A stretch of DNA of 64,000 nt. It comes from Debaryomyces hansenii CBS767 (lineage: Eukaryota > Ascomycota > Pichiomycetes > Serinales > Debaryomycetaceae). Below, in pieces: positions 30,713 through 42,049 of the stretch. Each line of letters begins with the position of its first letter. Position 1 is the stretch's first letter. The notes below the pieces were generated by a model. It was not told where the DNA came from and made no database searches. It saw only the letters and a program-made list of their open reading frames with translations. The position numbers were made by a program, and so were the translations under genes. The stretch lies in assembly GCF_000006445.2 (NCBI RefSeq), contig NC_006046.2:1542297-1606296 (forward strand), written 5' to 3'.

Positions 30713-31473
30713 TAAATAATGCGGTATTAAGCATATCTCTAGAAAGAAATATGTTTTTTTTCCAATATTGAAAATGATATAGGTAAAATCGTTAAACTTT
30801 TATATCCTAAATTTTGGCATAAAAAGGATTACTCATTTTTTCCGAAATTTCGATTATTCAAGTGGATAAATGTCTATCTCTCAGCGGATTTAATGCAATA
30901 ATACCATATAATGCACGAAATAAACTAATTTTTTCAAGAACTTATCGACTGCACTTGCATAGTTGAGATGCACACCGAATTTTTGTTAAACTAGTAACTA
31001 AGAGAAGGTGGGGAGAGTAGAATTGTAGGCTATATTACGTCTTCTAAGAATTTTAAAATAGTGAACGATAATGAAAAATTTATGATGATACACTTTTCTC
31101 AGATCCCAAGGATATTGGAACTTATTCAGAATACTAAATAATACCTGAACTTTCAAAATTGAAAAGATTTAGAAACTTTTGATGGTACATATTCAGAAAT
31201 TGCATTGTCGAGGTATTTGAACAGAAAATTCTCAATACATCTTGGTGCTACTTTCTAATTAGAAAACCTTTTCTCTAATATATTATTCCTTGAATTATAT
31301 TCCAAATTATAAATTACGTGAGATCTACATATAGAGGAGGTATTCAATAAAGATAAATATTGGCTTGTAACAAGGGTTAACATTTAAAACCTCTTTCTCG
31401 AATAAATTCTAAGAGAGCATTCAGCAGATTAAGACGCTAATAAAATAGCAGTTTCTGTTATGGATGTTCACTA
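30713..31473. repeat. Gap with a piece shared with 62275-62325
   Basis: At about 30985-31030 the sequence TTAAACTAGTAACTAAGA and AAGGTGGGGAGAG repeats what is found at 62277-62312. The preceding bases (CACTTG, CATAGTTGAG, TGCACACC) parallel 62650-62700. The remainder is AT-rich with no gene I can support. Confidence 0.5.
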
Positions 31474-32356
31474 CTATATTTGTGACGCCTTCGACGTATT
31501 ACCTTCCGTTATTGTGCTTGTAGCGAGCGATTGTTCGCTCATCTCATCAAAAACCGCTTCAGAGGAAGGATTAGTACCACTTCCATCATTTTCATCATTG
31601 CCAGCCTCGTCAAGAAGTACTTCACTTTCTTGACTATACTGATTGTCTTGAGGATCATTCTCAATTTGATTCTCTATAGCTGCCTTCAATCCTTCAAATC
31701 ATTCCGCATCTTATAGACTCCCGTTTTGTAATCACCTATCCCGAAAACAATATCGGGATATTGCTTATCTGAATCCGATTTATTTATCATATGAATCATA
31801 TCAGGTTGTATTATTCTTCGTTGATCCAATGGCGGTCTTACAATTGATGGATTATCAAAACAGTTGTCCTACATCATCACGATAAAGCTGATCGATTGTT
31901 CCTGCTATTTTTCCATTAAAGTACCACTGGATAGCTTGTCCACATGCATTGCATCCCCCAATGGATAACGATAGTCTTCTGCTAAAAGTCGACTCCTGAT
32001 ACTCGATTCCCTAAGAGCATTATCAAGCGACGCAAGCTATCCGTGAATCCATCACTACTCATCTCCCTGAATTCAGCAGTAATCAATGCTCGGCTGGTAT
32101 ACACAAGAACCCGCATAAACGGCGTATTCCCTATGTCCACGGATTCCTTACTCTTGGGCACTAGTCTCTCTGAGGAGGGGTTTCGCTCGCTTCTTTCACT
32201 ACGAATCCTTAATAAGTGAGTAATCAAAAAAAATCTTGCATTTTTCCATGATATTGCGGACTCTACCATATAGTTCTGGATCTACTGTAATGTACTCGTT
32301 GCTATTACCATCGATGGTGATATCACTGCTATCTACCCCCGAAAAATACATACATG
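31474..32356 (-). pseudogene. Family B nuclease-kinase, copy B1, kinase domain deleted
   Basis: The N-terminal part is family B: MYFSGVDSSDITIDG at the start, the PPLDQRR segment, then QPDMIHMINKS and FGIGDYKTGVYKM with the PD...DYK motif. Stops and frameshifts interrupt it repeatedly (for example near 32220, 32040 and 31870). Soon after GDYK, past an FEGLKAAIE-like piece, the sequence jumps to the acidic C-terminal tail with SSEAVFDEMSEQ. About 300 residues including the whole kinase-like domain are missing. Upstream, GGGTTACG at 32408 and a TATA tract at 32429 match the promoters of the intact copies. Confidence 0.8.
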
Positions 32357-33053
32357 GCATCATGTGATAGGTATTAAACAGCGATGCTCATTCCTTAATC
32401 ATTCGTTGGGTTACGTAATGGCAATGGTGATTATATAATGAAATGTCTTAGCGTAATTCAAACATTCCCGTCTGACGCCGCATGGCTATCCAAAAGAGGT
32501 GAAGTTTCAGCAACCTCCTGCGTATAAAATATCGTTAGAAGGGATACTCAACCCGCACTTCCCACTCTAAAAAACACAAAATTTTGCAACCCGAACGAAA
32601 AAAAAAAAAAAAAAGGCCTATGCGTCAACAGTTCGTCCTCAAGAAAGCTATGATGAATATCCCTATACCCCATATTTCTTACGTTATCAGCAAACATATT
32701 GATATAAGACTATTCAAGTGAGAAGTTGAAAGAAATATAATCTTCGTTCATTACAGTGTTACAGCTAATATTCGCCATCTTCGCAATACATGAATTATCA
32801 TTAGAACTAAATAATTTAAAACAACTAAAACTATTGCAATAATAGGAATTAAATAAAGATAAATAGTAAACATTTTATAAAGTAATTAAGTTCGTAAACT
32901 CCTGTCATCCGGTAGGGCTGATCCCTTTACAGTCTATGCAGAATGACAGCTCCTTTCCTGGAGAAAACTATGGCAACAACCTGACAAAATAAGTATGCAA
33001 GCTACGGATATTTAGGAAAGCTAATTTATTCTCCTCAATATACTCCCTCATAA
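32357..33053. other. Gene-poor gap with poly-A run
   Basis: The first 90 bases are the remains of the family B promoter. A run of 17 A lies at 32598-32614. I see no gene in the rest. Confidence 0.4.
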
Positions 33054-33389
33054 TCAGGATCGACTCTTCCGAAGTCCTCCGAGTATAAAAGTATCGCTGC
33101 CAATACTCGAGCTACCTCCCCATGCCACAACTCTTAGGTACTTGTCTTTGTATGGAGTGACACGGTCATACCAAGTTATAGGGTGTAGCCAATCAACCCC
33201 ACTTAATCCAGTAACATTGTAATCTTCGTTACATTCAGTGTTGAATTCTGCATCTTCCCAAGACTCTAACCAGGCGGGTTTTCCAATTGCTTGTATGTAG
33301 TTCGGGACTTTTACAAATTTGATACAGATATCTGTATTATTACTAGGGCTCTTTCCCACAGTATCTATGGATCCACCATCTAATCTCTT
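33054..33389 (-). pseudogene. Unrecognised protein fragment
   Basis: A stop-free minus-strand frame of about 110 codons ends with GGLRKSRS. It reads protein-like (KPAWLESWEDAEFNTE, DWLHPITWYDRVTPYK, VVAWGGSSSIGSDTF) and is rich in Trp, but no ATG is in frame before an upstream stop. It may be the end of a lost gene. I do not recognise the family. Confidence 0.4.
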
Positions 33390-33591
33390 TTACAAAACCA
33401 TAGACACTGTAACCTGTGACATAATGCAGAATAATATTAAGGCATATAAACGTAATACAAAAACTCTTAACGTTGTTATTCACTCTCCTCATTTATTTGT
33501 TATTTCAAACTGTTCACAAAACTATAACCTAAATTATACCGTAACTATTATGTTTATAATTTATTTCAAATAAATATATCTGTTTATATAC

Positions 33592-33924
33592 TAACTTATC
33601 AAATATATTCTGAACAACTGCGGTCCTGTTGCACAGGGGGTAATAAATTCCCATATCGTCTTGAGGATAGATGATTCTCAATTCGGAAAAGCTGTTGCCC
33701 ATATTGATGCCTCCGACTTCAACAATAGGTTATCCGGAACTTCGGACAGCCTGTTATGCATGACCGAATACAGTCATCTTCACATCAACATGACATTCAA
33801 GTGCAGAAGTATTCCATATGGTTATGAATATACAAACAACTACAGGGCGCAAATATCTTGTTTACGTGGTGAACTTGGTTATAACTTTGTGGTCTCTCTT
33901 ATTACGATTACGATTGACACATAG
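33592..33924 (+). pseudogene. Unrecognised Cys-containing fragment
   Basis: About 110 codons are open on the plus strand without a usable ATG at the front. Landmarks are ILNNCGPVAQGVINSH, FNNRLSGTSDSLLCM, TFKCRSIPYGYEYTNN and AQISCLRGELGYNF. Four cysteines and several Asn-x-Ser/Thr could suit a secreted protein, but no signal peptide remains. No family is recognised. Confidence 0.35.
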
Positions 33925-34688
33925 GCTTAATTCAAAGCAGAGCCATAAAAATGCGCGGGTATTTTGTGTTTGGCATGCGGACTCTCTCCTGATTTGATTT
34001 AATATCATTCCTACTCACAAATTATACTGGGAAAGAATATAATCGTTAAATCGAATTTCTCAAAATAGGGAATTTGTTGTACAACATACTAATCATCTTG
34101 TGGATAGAAACATTTGTGGTCAGACGATGATCGTAAAGCCTTGTGGGACTATTTTTAATTTATTAGTTAATCATTAAGTATTTCCATTATAGTTAAAGCT
34201 TGAAAAATACCGCAATAATCCCTTAGATTAGCATTTTAACAAGTATTTTTTTATGCCAAATTGAATAGTCTCCCACATATTGACTACAATACTTGACGCG
34301 AAAATGATAACTGCTAAAAGTAGTTTTTCAAACAAATAGCCTACTTATTTAGTGCTTAAGATAATAGATAGCTCATGTATCACCTACACTTGAAGAATTC
34401 ATTTTTACCATACACATCTAAACCATGTAAAAGCAAAAAATACAAGTCGTCCGTAAGAAAATAAAAAGTTTCAAAACTTCTTGTCGCATAACATTGCAAC
34501 TGTTTACATGTATGGAACGTCATTAAAGCAATTATTTTGGATTAATACCTTCGGAGTTATTTCGTGTCATTCATGTAAGCTGGTGTTGCTCGCAAAAGGT
34601 TGCAGTACTTCGCATTAACTTGTCTTAATGAATAAATATTAAAAAAAGAATAATTATACCAAACTATCAGTTTATATAAATATAAATA
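33925..34688. other. Gene-poor gap before family B copy B2
   Basis: AT-rich sequence with no gene. A TATA-like tract TTTATATAAATATAA lies at 34672-34686, directly before the ATG at 34689. Confidence 0.35.
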
Positions 34689-36470
34689 ATGTACTTCTCT
34701 GGTAAAGATATCAAAGAAATCATTGTCGAAGAGCCTTCTAGGGAAGCTATCAAAATAAATCCAACATTATTCAATAGTTTACGTGATAATAATGAACAAA
34801 GTACAAGAATATTGTTGGATATTCCATTACTAAAGATCCGAGATTATAGAGGCAAAACAAAGCAGGTCATGAAGAGCTTAGTACCTCAAAGTGATGCAGA
34901 TGTATTTGCAGGCGACATGCCATTTATGTCAGCTCTTGTTTATATCACAAATGCAATGATGAATGCCAAGTTTACAGGCTTGAGTATTGATGAGTTCAAA
35001 ACAAATTATCTTTCTCCTTTTGATAAGACTATTAAAGAATCGAAGATTCAATATCTTCCTTGTTTAAACCCAGTTTTTCCTTATCCATTGGCATATGATT
35101 GGGATGATGAGTTTGACATCCATCAATATTTCAGGCAAGATATATCTGGGTCAATTGAACGTATATAACATAGCATCTATGATTTTTACCATAGATTTGG
35201 ATATCCTCCAATTGTAAAAGCTCTTTTGAATCAGAAACAAAAATTGCGACCTGATATTATGCACTATAAGATGAGCAAGTCGGAACCTTATACAGATAGT
35301 CCTGCCTTATGTTTCGGAATAGGTGACTATAAGACAGAAAATTATTATTTATCTCAGGGATTTGAAGAATTGAAAGTAGCTATAGAAAATACAAGAACTT
35401 CAATGATTGAATTAATTTTTCCAGAGAGGGAATGGAGCCCTAGGGTGGTTTTTGCTTTGACTCTTCGCAAACATCTTTATCAGGCCTTCCTTTGTGGTAC
35501 CGATAGAGTTTTCATCTCAGATCACCAATCATTTTCAGGTTTTTTCAGATATGAAATTGTCAATGGTCAAATGACAATAGAATATTATGTCATAAACGAT
35601 CCAGAGACTGCTTTAGAAGGTATGACTTTAAGATCTGCTATAGCTGGATTCTTTTATAAGAGTGAGGAAAAAGCCTTCGATACGAAGAAAGCGCTAGCGA
35701 GGTCCCTTCTGGTGGCTAACAGTGCCAAGAGGTTTGATCCATTCTTGAATGTACTTCCCAGACCTGTTGAGCTTTTAAATAAACTACCAACTAATGAACT
35801 TCAAGGGTTGAGAAACATTGAAGAAACAGATGGCCTTGAAGATTTTCAAGTAATCTTAGACCAACCATACTGGCGAATAATTCATAACGCAGTGAAATGG
35901 TATCCTAATTTAGGATTGAAACTTCCATACACTGTGGTTGCTGAATTGTATCGCTACTCTAAATTGTTCTGGGAAGATGCAGCCAATGGTTTGTTATGGG
36001 TCAGTCTTCCTGATAAAAGAGAATATTACGAAATGTTCATTACGGAACTTTCAATTAATGAAAAAAATGCGAAATCACAATTTGCTGCAAATTTTTCAAA
36101 GCTCATTGTTTCTGGTTATTGGAATGGCGTTCCTGATCATCCAATGCATATATTTGAAGATGTAGGTGAAAAAATTCCAAGGAACGAGTGGGAAGAGGAA
36201 AAGGTGTATGAGGGTGTTAAATTAAGGCTAGAAGAACTCCATCTGTTGGGAATTAGCCATAATGATGTTAGGATGGAGAACATCCATGTTTCTGAGTCAG
36301 GTAAAATTTTGTTAGCTAATTTTGGGTTATCACAATATCCTGCAAATGAAAAGAATAAAATGAATGATTTTGATTTTTTGAACAGTGTATTCCCAACCAA
36401 TACAGACAGTGAAGATAGTGATTCTGAATGTGATATGACAATGAATATGAATGAAGACAATAGTAATTAA
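34689..36470 (+). pseudogene. Family B nuclease-kinase, copy B2, one nonsense codon and altered kinase
   Basis: One frame of 593 codons is interrupted only by a TAA at 35166-35168 (codon 160). The part after the stop stays in the same frame. It keeps the nuclease-like motif (PDIM ... D213-Y-K215) and the segment REWSPRVVFALTLRK with SDHQSFSGFFRYE. In the kinase-like domain, GISHNDVRMENIHV is intact, but the ATP-binding Lys seen as VFVK in other copies is Glu here (VAELY), and DFG reads NFG. So the gene has both a premature stop and a pseudokinase. The tail is acidic (SEDSDSECD) but lacks the FDE motif of other copies. Its upstream region also differs from the other copies. Confidence 0.85.
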
Positions 36471-36946
36471 GAAATTGCAAAATGGTCATCAAAGCCGGGC
36501 TGGTGCACGAAAAATTGGTCCACCAAAAATTGTAGAGTCTCCATACTCAGATTGTATACTTACTCATTTGATCAGATGTATGATAAGCTTGTATGTTAAA
36601 ATGAAATCGCCTGAGTATGTCGTGATATTTTGATATATGGAAAGAAGTACATGTTTTTTATGTTTGCGCAAAAAATGTGAGAAATAGTGATCTATATTGA
36701 AATTCTAAGAATACTAAGAATTTTGATTTCAGTTTTTGCTGAAATGTAGGGATTGTAATATAAGAACTTTTTTATATCAAGTATGTAATGTAGGACTTAA
36801 ATAATGCTGTAAAGGTGCGGCAATCATCGTGGTATAGTTTAGGATTTTATGAGATGTTTTGTGATCGTTTTCGCGCTATGTTGCTACTTTCAGAGATTTC
36901 GCATCTATAAGTAGTTGCAATAAAAATGGAGTCATATGGTTTTCAA
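36471..36946. other. Gap after copy B2
   Basis: AT-rich sequence without a gene I can support. A short plus-strand frame from 36451 to 36633 overlaps the end of B2 and has no recognisable feature. Confidence 0.3.
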
Positions 36947-37200
36947 GGAGTATATTCTTCAAGCAAGACTGCTTTTGAAGGGTACGGAATTACAGCAGGA
37001 TATTGAGAGAGGGAATATTGAAGGTGCTGATTCGCTATACGACACATATGATGTATGCAATCTATGCCAGTCGCTTTAACTAAAAGTTTTCCAAGTTATG
37101 CAGTTAACGAATTATCGAGGTAGTGGTAGCCAATCCGAAGTGGCAAAGAAAATTGATTTTGAAGAAAGGTTTCAGCTGCAATAAAGGTTAAAGTTTTTTG
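36947..37200 (+). pseudogene. Fragment of putative telomere-linked helicase (TLH), N-terminal part
   Basis: Plus-strand pieces EYILQARLLLKGTEL and then YAIYASRF with FSKLC and RIIEVVVANP align in order with KYILQDIPHLKGTHP, IYANYASRFFYTFAKLC and RIIEEVVTSP of the longer copy at 58153-59728. Stops and a frameshift interrupt it. Confidence 0.6.
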
Positions 37201-37324
37201 GGTAAAAGCTAGAGTAATATTCATCGGAATAACGACATAGCCCCCATAAAACCCAGCTTCGCTTGTAGGTATATTTTATCTGTGGGATTCCTTCCAAGTA
37301 AAATATCTTGTTCTAGAATTGTTG

Positions 37325-38395
37325 TTCTCAACTCATTTCGTCAAAACTTTCCTCAGAAGGATTATCATTACATCTATATTTGTCATCTATGCCAGTATTT
37401 TCTGTGATTGAGTCTAAATTTCCTGAAAGGTTGCTGAAAGATTGTTTCCCTGACGATCCTCTAGTAGTCCTAGGAAGTATATTTTCAAATGGATCCAGTC
37501 CCTCTGTTTTACCTGCCACCTCAAAACATTTTACTAGTTTACCCTTTGCAACATATGCGTCAGACACATCCTTATATGAAAATCCCGCTATTACACTTCT
37601 TAAGGTAACGCCATACCCAACATTTTCTGGATCATTGATTGCATATAGTCTATAGTCATTTTTTCATTCACAATGTCATACCTGAAGAATCCTGAGAAAG
37701 TTTGGTGATCTGAGATAAAAATCCTATCAGTGTCGCAAAGGAATTCTTGATAAAGATATTTCCTTAAAACTAAAGCAAATAAAACCCTAGGGGACCACTC
37801 CCTATCAACAAAAACTGTAGACTTTTCAGAGATCTCAATCGCTTAGTATCCAATAGATATTGCTTGAATTCTTTTATAGTCACTTTTAATTCTTCAAATC
37901 CTCGTGCCAAATTATAGGTTCCTTTTTTATAATCACCTATAGCAAAACAAACTTCTGGAATTTGCAAATTTTTAAAAGGTCCTTTTTTCAATACATGACC
38001 CATAGCTGTTTATGCGACTTTTCTTCTATCCAATGGTGGTTTAATAATCGACTGTTTGCCAAAATAGTTGTCCATATTACCTGTATCACGATAAAGTCGC
38101 CTGATTGTACTTGTTATTTCTTCATTAAAGTAGTTTTGGATATCATCTTCCAGGTGGTTAGCATCACAGAATGGATAAGCATATTTGTCCAAGCTCGAAT
38201 CCTTTTAATAAGTGAGTATACAAAAATACTCTTGAGTTTCGAGTTTCCCTTGCCAGAAATGATAAAACCGAGTACGAACCAATTTTTATGCAAAAATTGG
38301 GTGAAAGACTTGATTGGAAAATATCGAAGAATGTATTTAGCAAGAAGTAATTGTTATCTATTACGGTATAATTAGCAGAATTGATGAACAATGAA
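37325..38395 (-). pseudogene. Family B nuclease-kinase, copy B3, kinase domain deleted
   Basis: Pieces in order on the minus strand are ETRNSRVFLYTHLLK, then YPFCDANHLEDDIQ and RLYRDTGNMDNYFG, then EVCFAIGDYKKGTYNL, then CDTDRIFISDHQTFSGFF and PRTTRGSSGKQSFSNLSGNL. The next residues are already the C-terminal tail (NPSEESFDEMS). About 70 residues are lost after THLLK, and the entire kinase-like domain is absent, as in copy B1 but with a different join. Several stops and frameshifts are present and the start codon region is gone. Confidence 0.8.
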
Positions 38396-38397
38396 GA

Positions 38398-38775
38398 AGG
38401 ATTGCTAAAAGGGCAGAAGAATCAAATACCATAAAGGTTTTCTTCACGGATCATGGAGAATACCTTGGTGATCATAACTTAATTGAAAAATGGCCTGCTG
38501 GTGTTCCTGAGCAGTTGGTACATGGACCCCTTATCGTATCAGGGCCTGGGATTGCCAAAGGAAAAACAGTCACTGCTTTAAAAGAGATGGTAGACATATG
38601 ACCCACAATATTTGAGTTGAGTAGATTGCTGACAAGTCATCCATACCCTCATAATGTTAATTCCTTATTGCCTCTTGTTTTTGAAAAGGTAGAATAACAC
38701 CATGATATTGTATTTTCTGAGGGTGGCTTCTTGTATTCTGAAAAGCCCATCATTGAGAGATCTGTGTCAAGAAAA
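38398..38775 (+). pseudogene. Sulfatase fragment
   Basis: A plus-strand frame has TDHGEYLGDHNLIEKWP, the metal-site signature of the sulfatase family, followed by GPLIVSGPGIAKGKTV and EMVDI, PTIFELSRLL. Two stops interrupt it and both ends are missing. It begins at the edge of copy B3 and runs without a gap into helicase-like sequence, so it is a trapped fragment. Confidence 0.75.
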
Positions 38776-38779
38776 AACA

Positions 38780-39350
38780 TTGACATTTTGTTTAAGTATC
38801 TGCGGGAAACAGCTAAGGATATTTTTCAGCGGCTAGAGTGGATGGTGTTTTACGGCATATCATTCGGACAAAAAAGTGCAAGGCGTATAAAGAGTTTGCA
38901 GAAACGGAGAGTGCCATGATGCTTGCAACGTCCGCGTTCAGTCACAGGGTTGATGTTGAGGGTATAAGCCATGTAATATCCATTGGTAGCGTCCCCAGTA
39001 GTGTTGATTTTCAGCAAGTTGTGCCAAGGATGTGGAGAAAGAAGGTTAATAATGTGGGTCGGTCAATTATATTGTTGGATCCAGGGATGAAATCGGAGAT
39101 AATCCAGGGAGATAAATGCGTGAATGGTATGTTGGTGCACGAATTGAATGGAAAAGTAGAGCAGAGTTGTTTGTAGCAAAGGTTTGTTCCTTGCTCTGTG
39201 TGTGATATCAGTAAGAGAATCAGAAAGGGGAACTAGAGGATGAGGCGATAGAGGAGGTGTATGAGAGGTTTAATGAAGAAGAGTAGGGTCAGGATAATGA
39301 AGCAGATGATGTTATAAGATGGTTGTGAGAATACAATTTTAATATCCTAG
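38780..39350 (+). pseudogene. RecQ-type telomere-linked helicase fragment
   Basis: MMLATSAFSHRVDVEG and ISHVISIGSVPSSVDFQQ match motifs V and VI of RecQ helicases, where ATSAFGMGVD is typical. GRSIILLDPG follows. The segment FVPCSVCDISKRIR after 39176 has the CxxC typical of the region behind the helicase core. Frameshifts near 38840-38920 and stops after 39176 inactivate it, and the ATPase half (Walker A, DEAH) is not seen. RecQ-like genes next to telomeres (TLH) are known in fission yeast and filamentous fungi. Confidence 0.65.
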
Positions 39351-40203
39351 TAATGTATTTGTTAGCAAAGGCAATAAGAGCGTTGGGCAGGCGATGGGGT
39401 GTTATAGTCGATAGTTAATGCGCGGTTGTTATCATGGGGTTCTTTGAAGATCTGTAAGTATGCAGAGGATGTCTATTATAGAATGAGCATGCCTACAAGC
39501 TAGATGTGAGCGACGAATAGGAAGTGCTCTCTTACGCCATTTTAATGTTCATACTTTTTGAGAAGAAAGGCGGTTGGTCATGCTCCAAGAAGAGTTCCTG
39601 CAGTCTATGGTCAGCGATATGATGAAGAGGTAAGCCTATTGATTATGGAATTAGAGGGCATAGAATAAAGGTATTTCGAAAGTTGAGGGATGGAAGCTTG
39701 ACGAGGCACGTGTTTTTCACATGCACATGGACGAAGGAATCAAAGGCCAAGTTCCAGCAGTATCTTGAGAAAGGCCTTATATCCGGAATATCTCTTATAT
39801 TGGCAGGAAGGACCAAGAAATGAAAACAATCATGTAGTGGTGGCCACGATGGTGAGATAATGTGCATTCCGATTCCAAGAAACGATACAGGCTTTGAGTA
39901 CTCATCAATATTTGAGCTCGGAAATGTCTAGAGGGGAACAATGTCGCCATGGATAGTGTCAACCTTATAAAAATAAAAAATTAACTTTACTTTATACCTT
40001 GCACACTTACTCATAATTTTGAAGTATTGAGGGGATTGATCATGTAATTCCGCTTGCACGTACTAGTATTATTCAGTTGAGCTCATCGGAAATGTCGATT
40101 GAGGGGAAATGTCGCTCCGGATAAGCATGGGGAAAAGACGCTCCAGCTATATAAGTTCATTCTTTTTATTCTTTGAAAGCTCAGTATAGAACTTAGGAAT
40201 AAG
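39351..40203. other. Decayed coding sequence upstream of esterase gene
   Basis: GC content is higher than in the surroundings, and pieces such as RKLRDGSLTRHVFFT and QQYLEKGLISGISLILAG (about 39675-39820) suggest the worn tail of the helicase gene. An imperfect direct repeat lies at 39913-39955 and 40078-40125 (GGAAATGTC, GAGGGGAA, ATGTCGC). A TATA-like TATATAAG at about 40147 precedes the esterase ATG by 55 bases. Confidence 0.4.
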
Positions 40204-41418
40204 ATGATGACTTCGTTAAATGATCCATCCTGCCTTTCTGAGCTTTCCAACAATTTGGATAATATTCTCAACAATGCAGTGGACAATACAAATGCACAAA
40301 GTTTTGCTCCAGGAGTTGTTTTGGGAGTCACAAACGAAAAGGAAACAAAATATTTGAATTCAAAGGGCGTTGTGAGTCTTGACAATAGGAAGGAAATGAC
40401 AACAGATGCAGTTTTTTGCTACTATTCGTGTTCAAAGGCCATCACAACCACAGCAATTCTCCAATTGGTTGAAAAAGGATTGATTGACTTAGATGTACCA
40501 GTGAAGACATATTTATCGAAAATTGGAGATATTGGTATAATCAAAGGTTGGAAAGATGAGAAAACACCAATTTTTGAGCCTCCAACTGTAGATATAACTA
40601 TGCGTATGTTATTAACCCATTCTGCAGGATTCTCTTATCCTTTCTTCAACGAAGATTACAAGAAGATACTTGAGCAAAATGGACAACCAAACATTCTTAA
40701 CGTTGATGAAACAACAATGGATTGCACGTTTTTGATATTTGAACCGGGTACAAAATGGCATTATGGTATGAATTTGGATTGGGCAGGGTTTGTGTTGGAA
40801 GCTGTCGCTGGTCAAAAGTTAGGGGACTATATTATGGAGAATATTTTTAAGCCTGCCAAGATGGACTCATGTACTTTTCATATAAAGAATAATGATATAG
40901 TTTCAACACATATGCGTACATCAGAAGGATTGATGATTGCTCCATTTGGTCCAGAAAGAGATCCTAAGTTAGATATGGGAGGCCATGGTATTTTTGGGAC
41001 TGTAGATGATTATTTAAAGTTCATTAGAATTTGGTTGAACGGTGGAAAAACAGAAGATGGTTTGCAGATTATCAAACCGGAAACTCATGAGATTGCTATT
41101 CAAAATAATCTAGCTAAAGGTTTGCATGTCACCGATCTTGAATCCTTTCAACAAGAAGTCACTAAATCGGCTCTTTTAGATCCAAGTATAAAACCAGATA
41201 CTTGGTCACTTGGGTTTGCAGTAAACGAGCAAGATTTACCCACTGGGAGACCAAAAGGTACTATTCACTGGTCCGGTGTTGCAAATCTATATTACTTGAT
41301 AGATATCAAGAATAAAGTAGGAATTTTTTGGGCTACTCAAATTTTTCCTTTTCTTGATGAATCAGCAAGTGGGTTTATAAAAGCAGAAACTGCAGTATAT
41401 GATGCCTTTAAATCGTAA
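40204..41418 (+). CDS. Class C beta-lactamase-like serine hydrolase/transesterase
   Basis: This 404-residue esterase of the beta-lactamase family (EstB/LovD-like) has the nucleophile motif S75-C-S-K78, Y187 in WHYGMNLDWAG as the general base, and H355-W-S-G as the third motif. There is no signal peptide, so it is likely cytosolic. A second Met directly follows the first. Fungal members cleave or transfer acyl esters rather than beta-lactams. It sits beside a Baeyer-Villiger-type monooxygenase, whose ester products it could hydrolyse; that is inference. The frame is intact. Confidence 0.85.
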   Translation: MMTSLNDPSCLSELSNNLDNILNNAVDNTNAQSFAPGVVLGVTNEKETKYLNSKGVVSLDNRKEMTTDAVFCYYSCSKAITTTAILQLVEKGLIDLDVPVKTYLSKIGDIGIIKGWKDEKTPIFEPPTVDITMRMLLTHSAGFSYPFFNEDYKKILEQNGQPNILNVDETTMDCTFLIFEPGTKWHYGMNLDWAGFVLEAVAGQKLGDYIMENIFKPAKMDSCTFHIKNNDIVSTHMRTSEGLMIAPFGPERDPKLDMGGHGIFGTVDDYLKFIRIWLNGGKTEDGLQIIKPETHEIAIQNNLAKGLHVTDLESFQQEVTKSALLDPSIKPDTWSLGFAVNEQDLPTGRPKGTIHWSGVANLYYLIDIKNKVGIFWATQIFPFLDESASGFIKAETAVYDAFKS

Positions 41419-42049
41419 GTTAATAAATCTCAACAATAAAAATTCAAACGTAGCTTTTAAAGTTTTATATAAAATATATATCAAACTAGGAAATTTGTTT
41501 CTATTGAAAAACGCATAGTAAATTATAATACAAAATTTCTTGCAGAAATGCAATAGTAACTATCACCATATCCTTTGGTGGAATTTTGAATGGCATATCT
41601 TGTTCTCTGAAATATCCGTTTTGCAAACAGTTTCATCTCGCAAGGCGTTTGCTGTTTGCTAAAGCAGAAACATTCTTCCTCTCTAAGATTGCAATCGGTA
41701 AGTAAGTTTCCGTTCCCACTGTTTGTATTAGTTTTTATAAGAACCTATACTTTCTTTGATGATGTATAGATGAGGGCCACTTTTACCATAAAAAAAATTA
41801 CTGCGGAGAAAAATAAGTTTTGTATCAAATGCTGATCTGCCAGATATCTCGGAAATGTAATCTATTGAAAACTTTCGGAAATTCAATATATCTTAAATAT
41901 TTTTCTGGGGAAATGATACATCCGAAGGAACAATAAACAAAAAGTCGAGCTGAACAAGTAGTTTCTCCACGAACGAAACACATATAAGTATCAAAATACA
42001 TCCGATATTTTTCAAGATTTGTTAAACAAACAAGACAAAGTAGTTAATT
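41419..42049. promoter_or_regulatory. Monooxygenase upstream region
   Basis: These 631 gene-free bases lie between two plus-strand genes. CGGAAAT occurs twice (about 41850 and 41876), which could suit a zinc-cluster factor. A TATA-like ACATATAAG lies near 41980. I see nothing else. Confidence 0.3.

Noticed and set aside
32598..32614. Poly-A run as the 3' end of a LINE or processed gene
   Set aside because: No reverse transcriptase of LINE type or spliced gene remains lie upstream on either strand.
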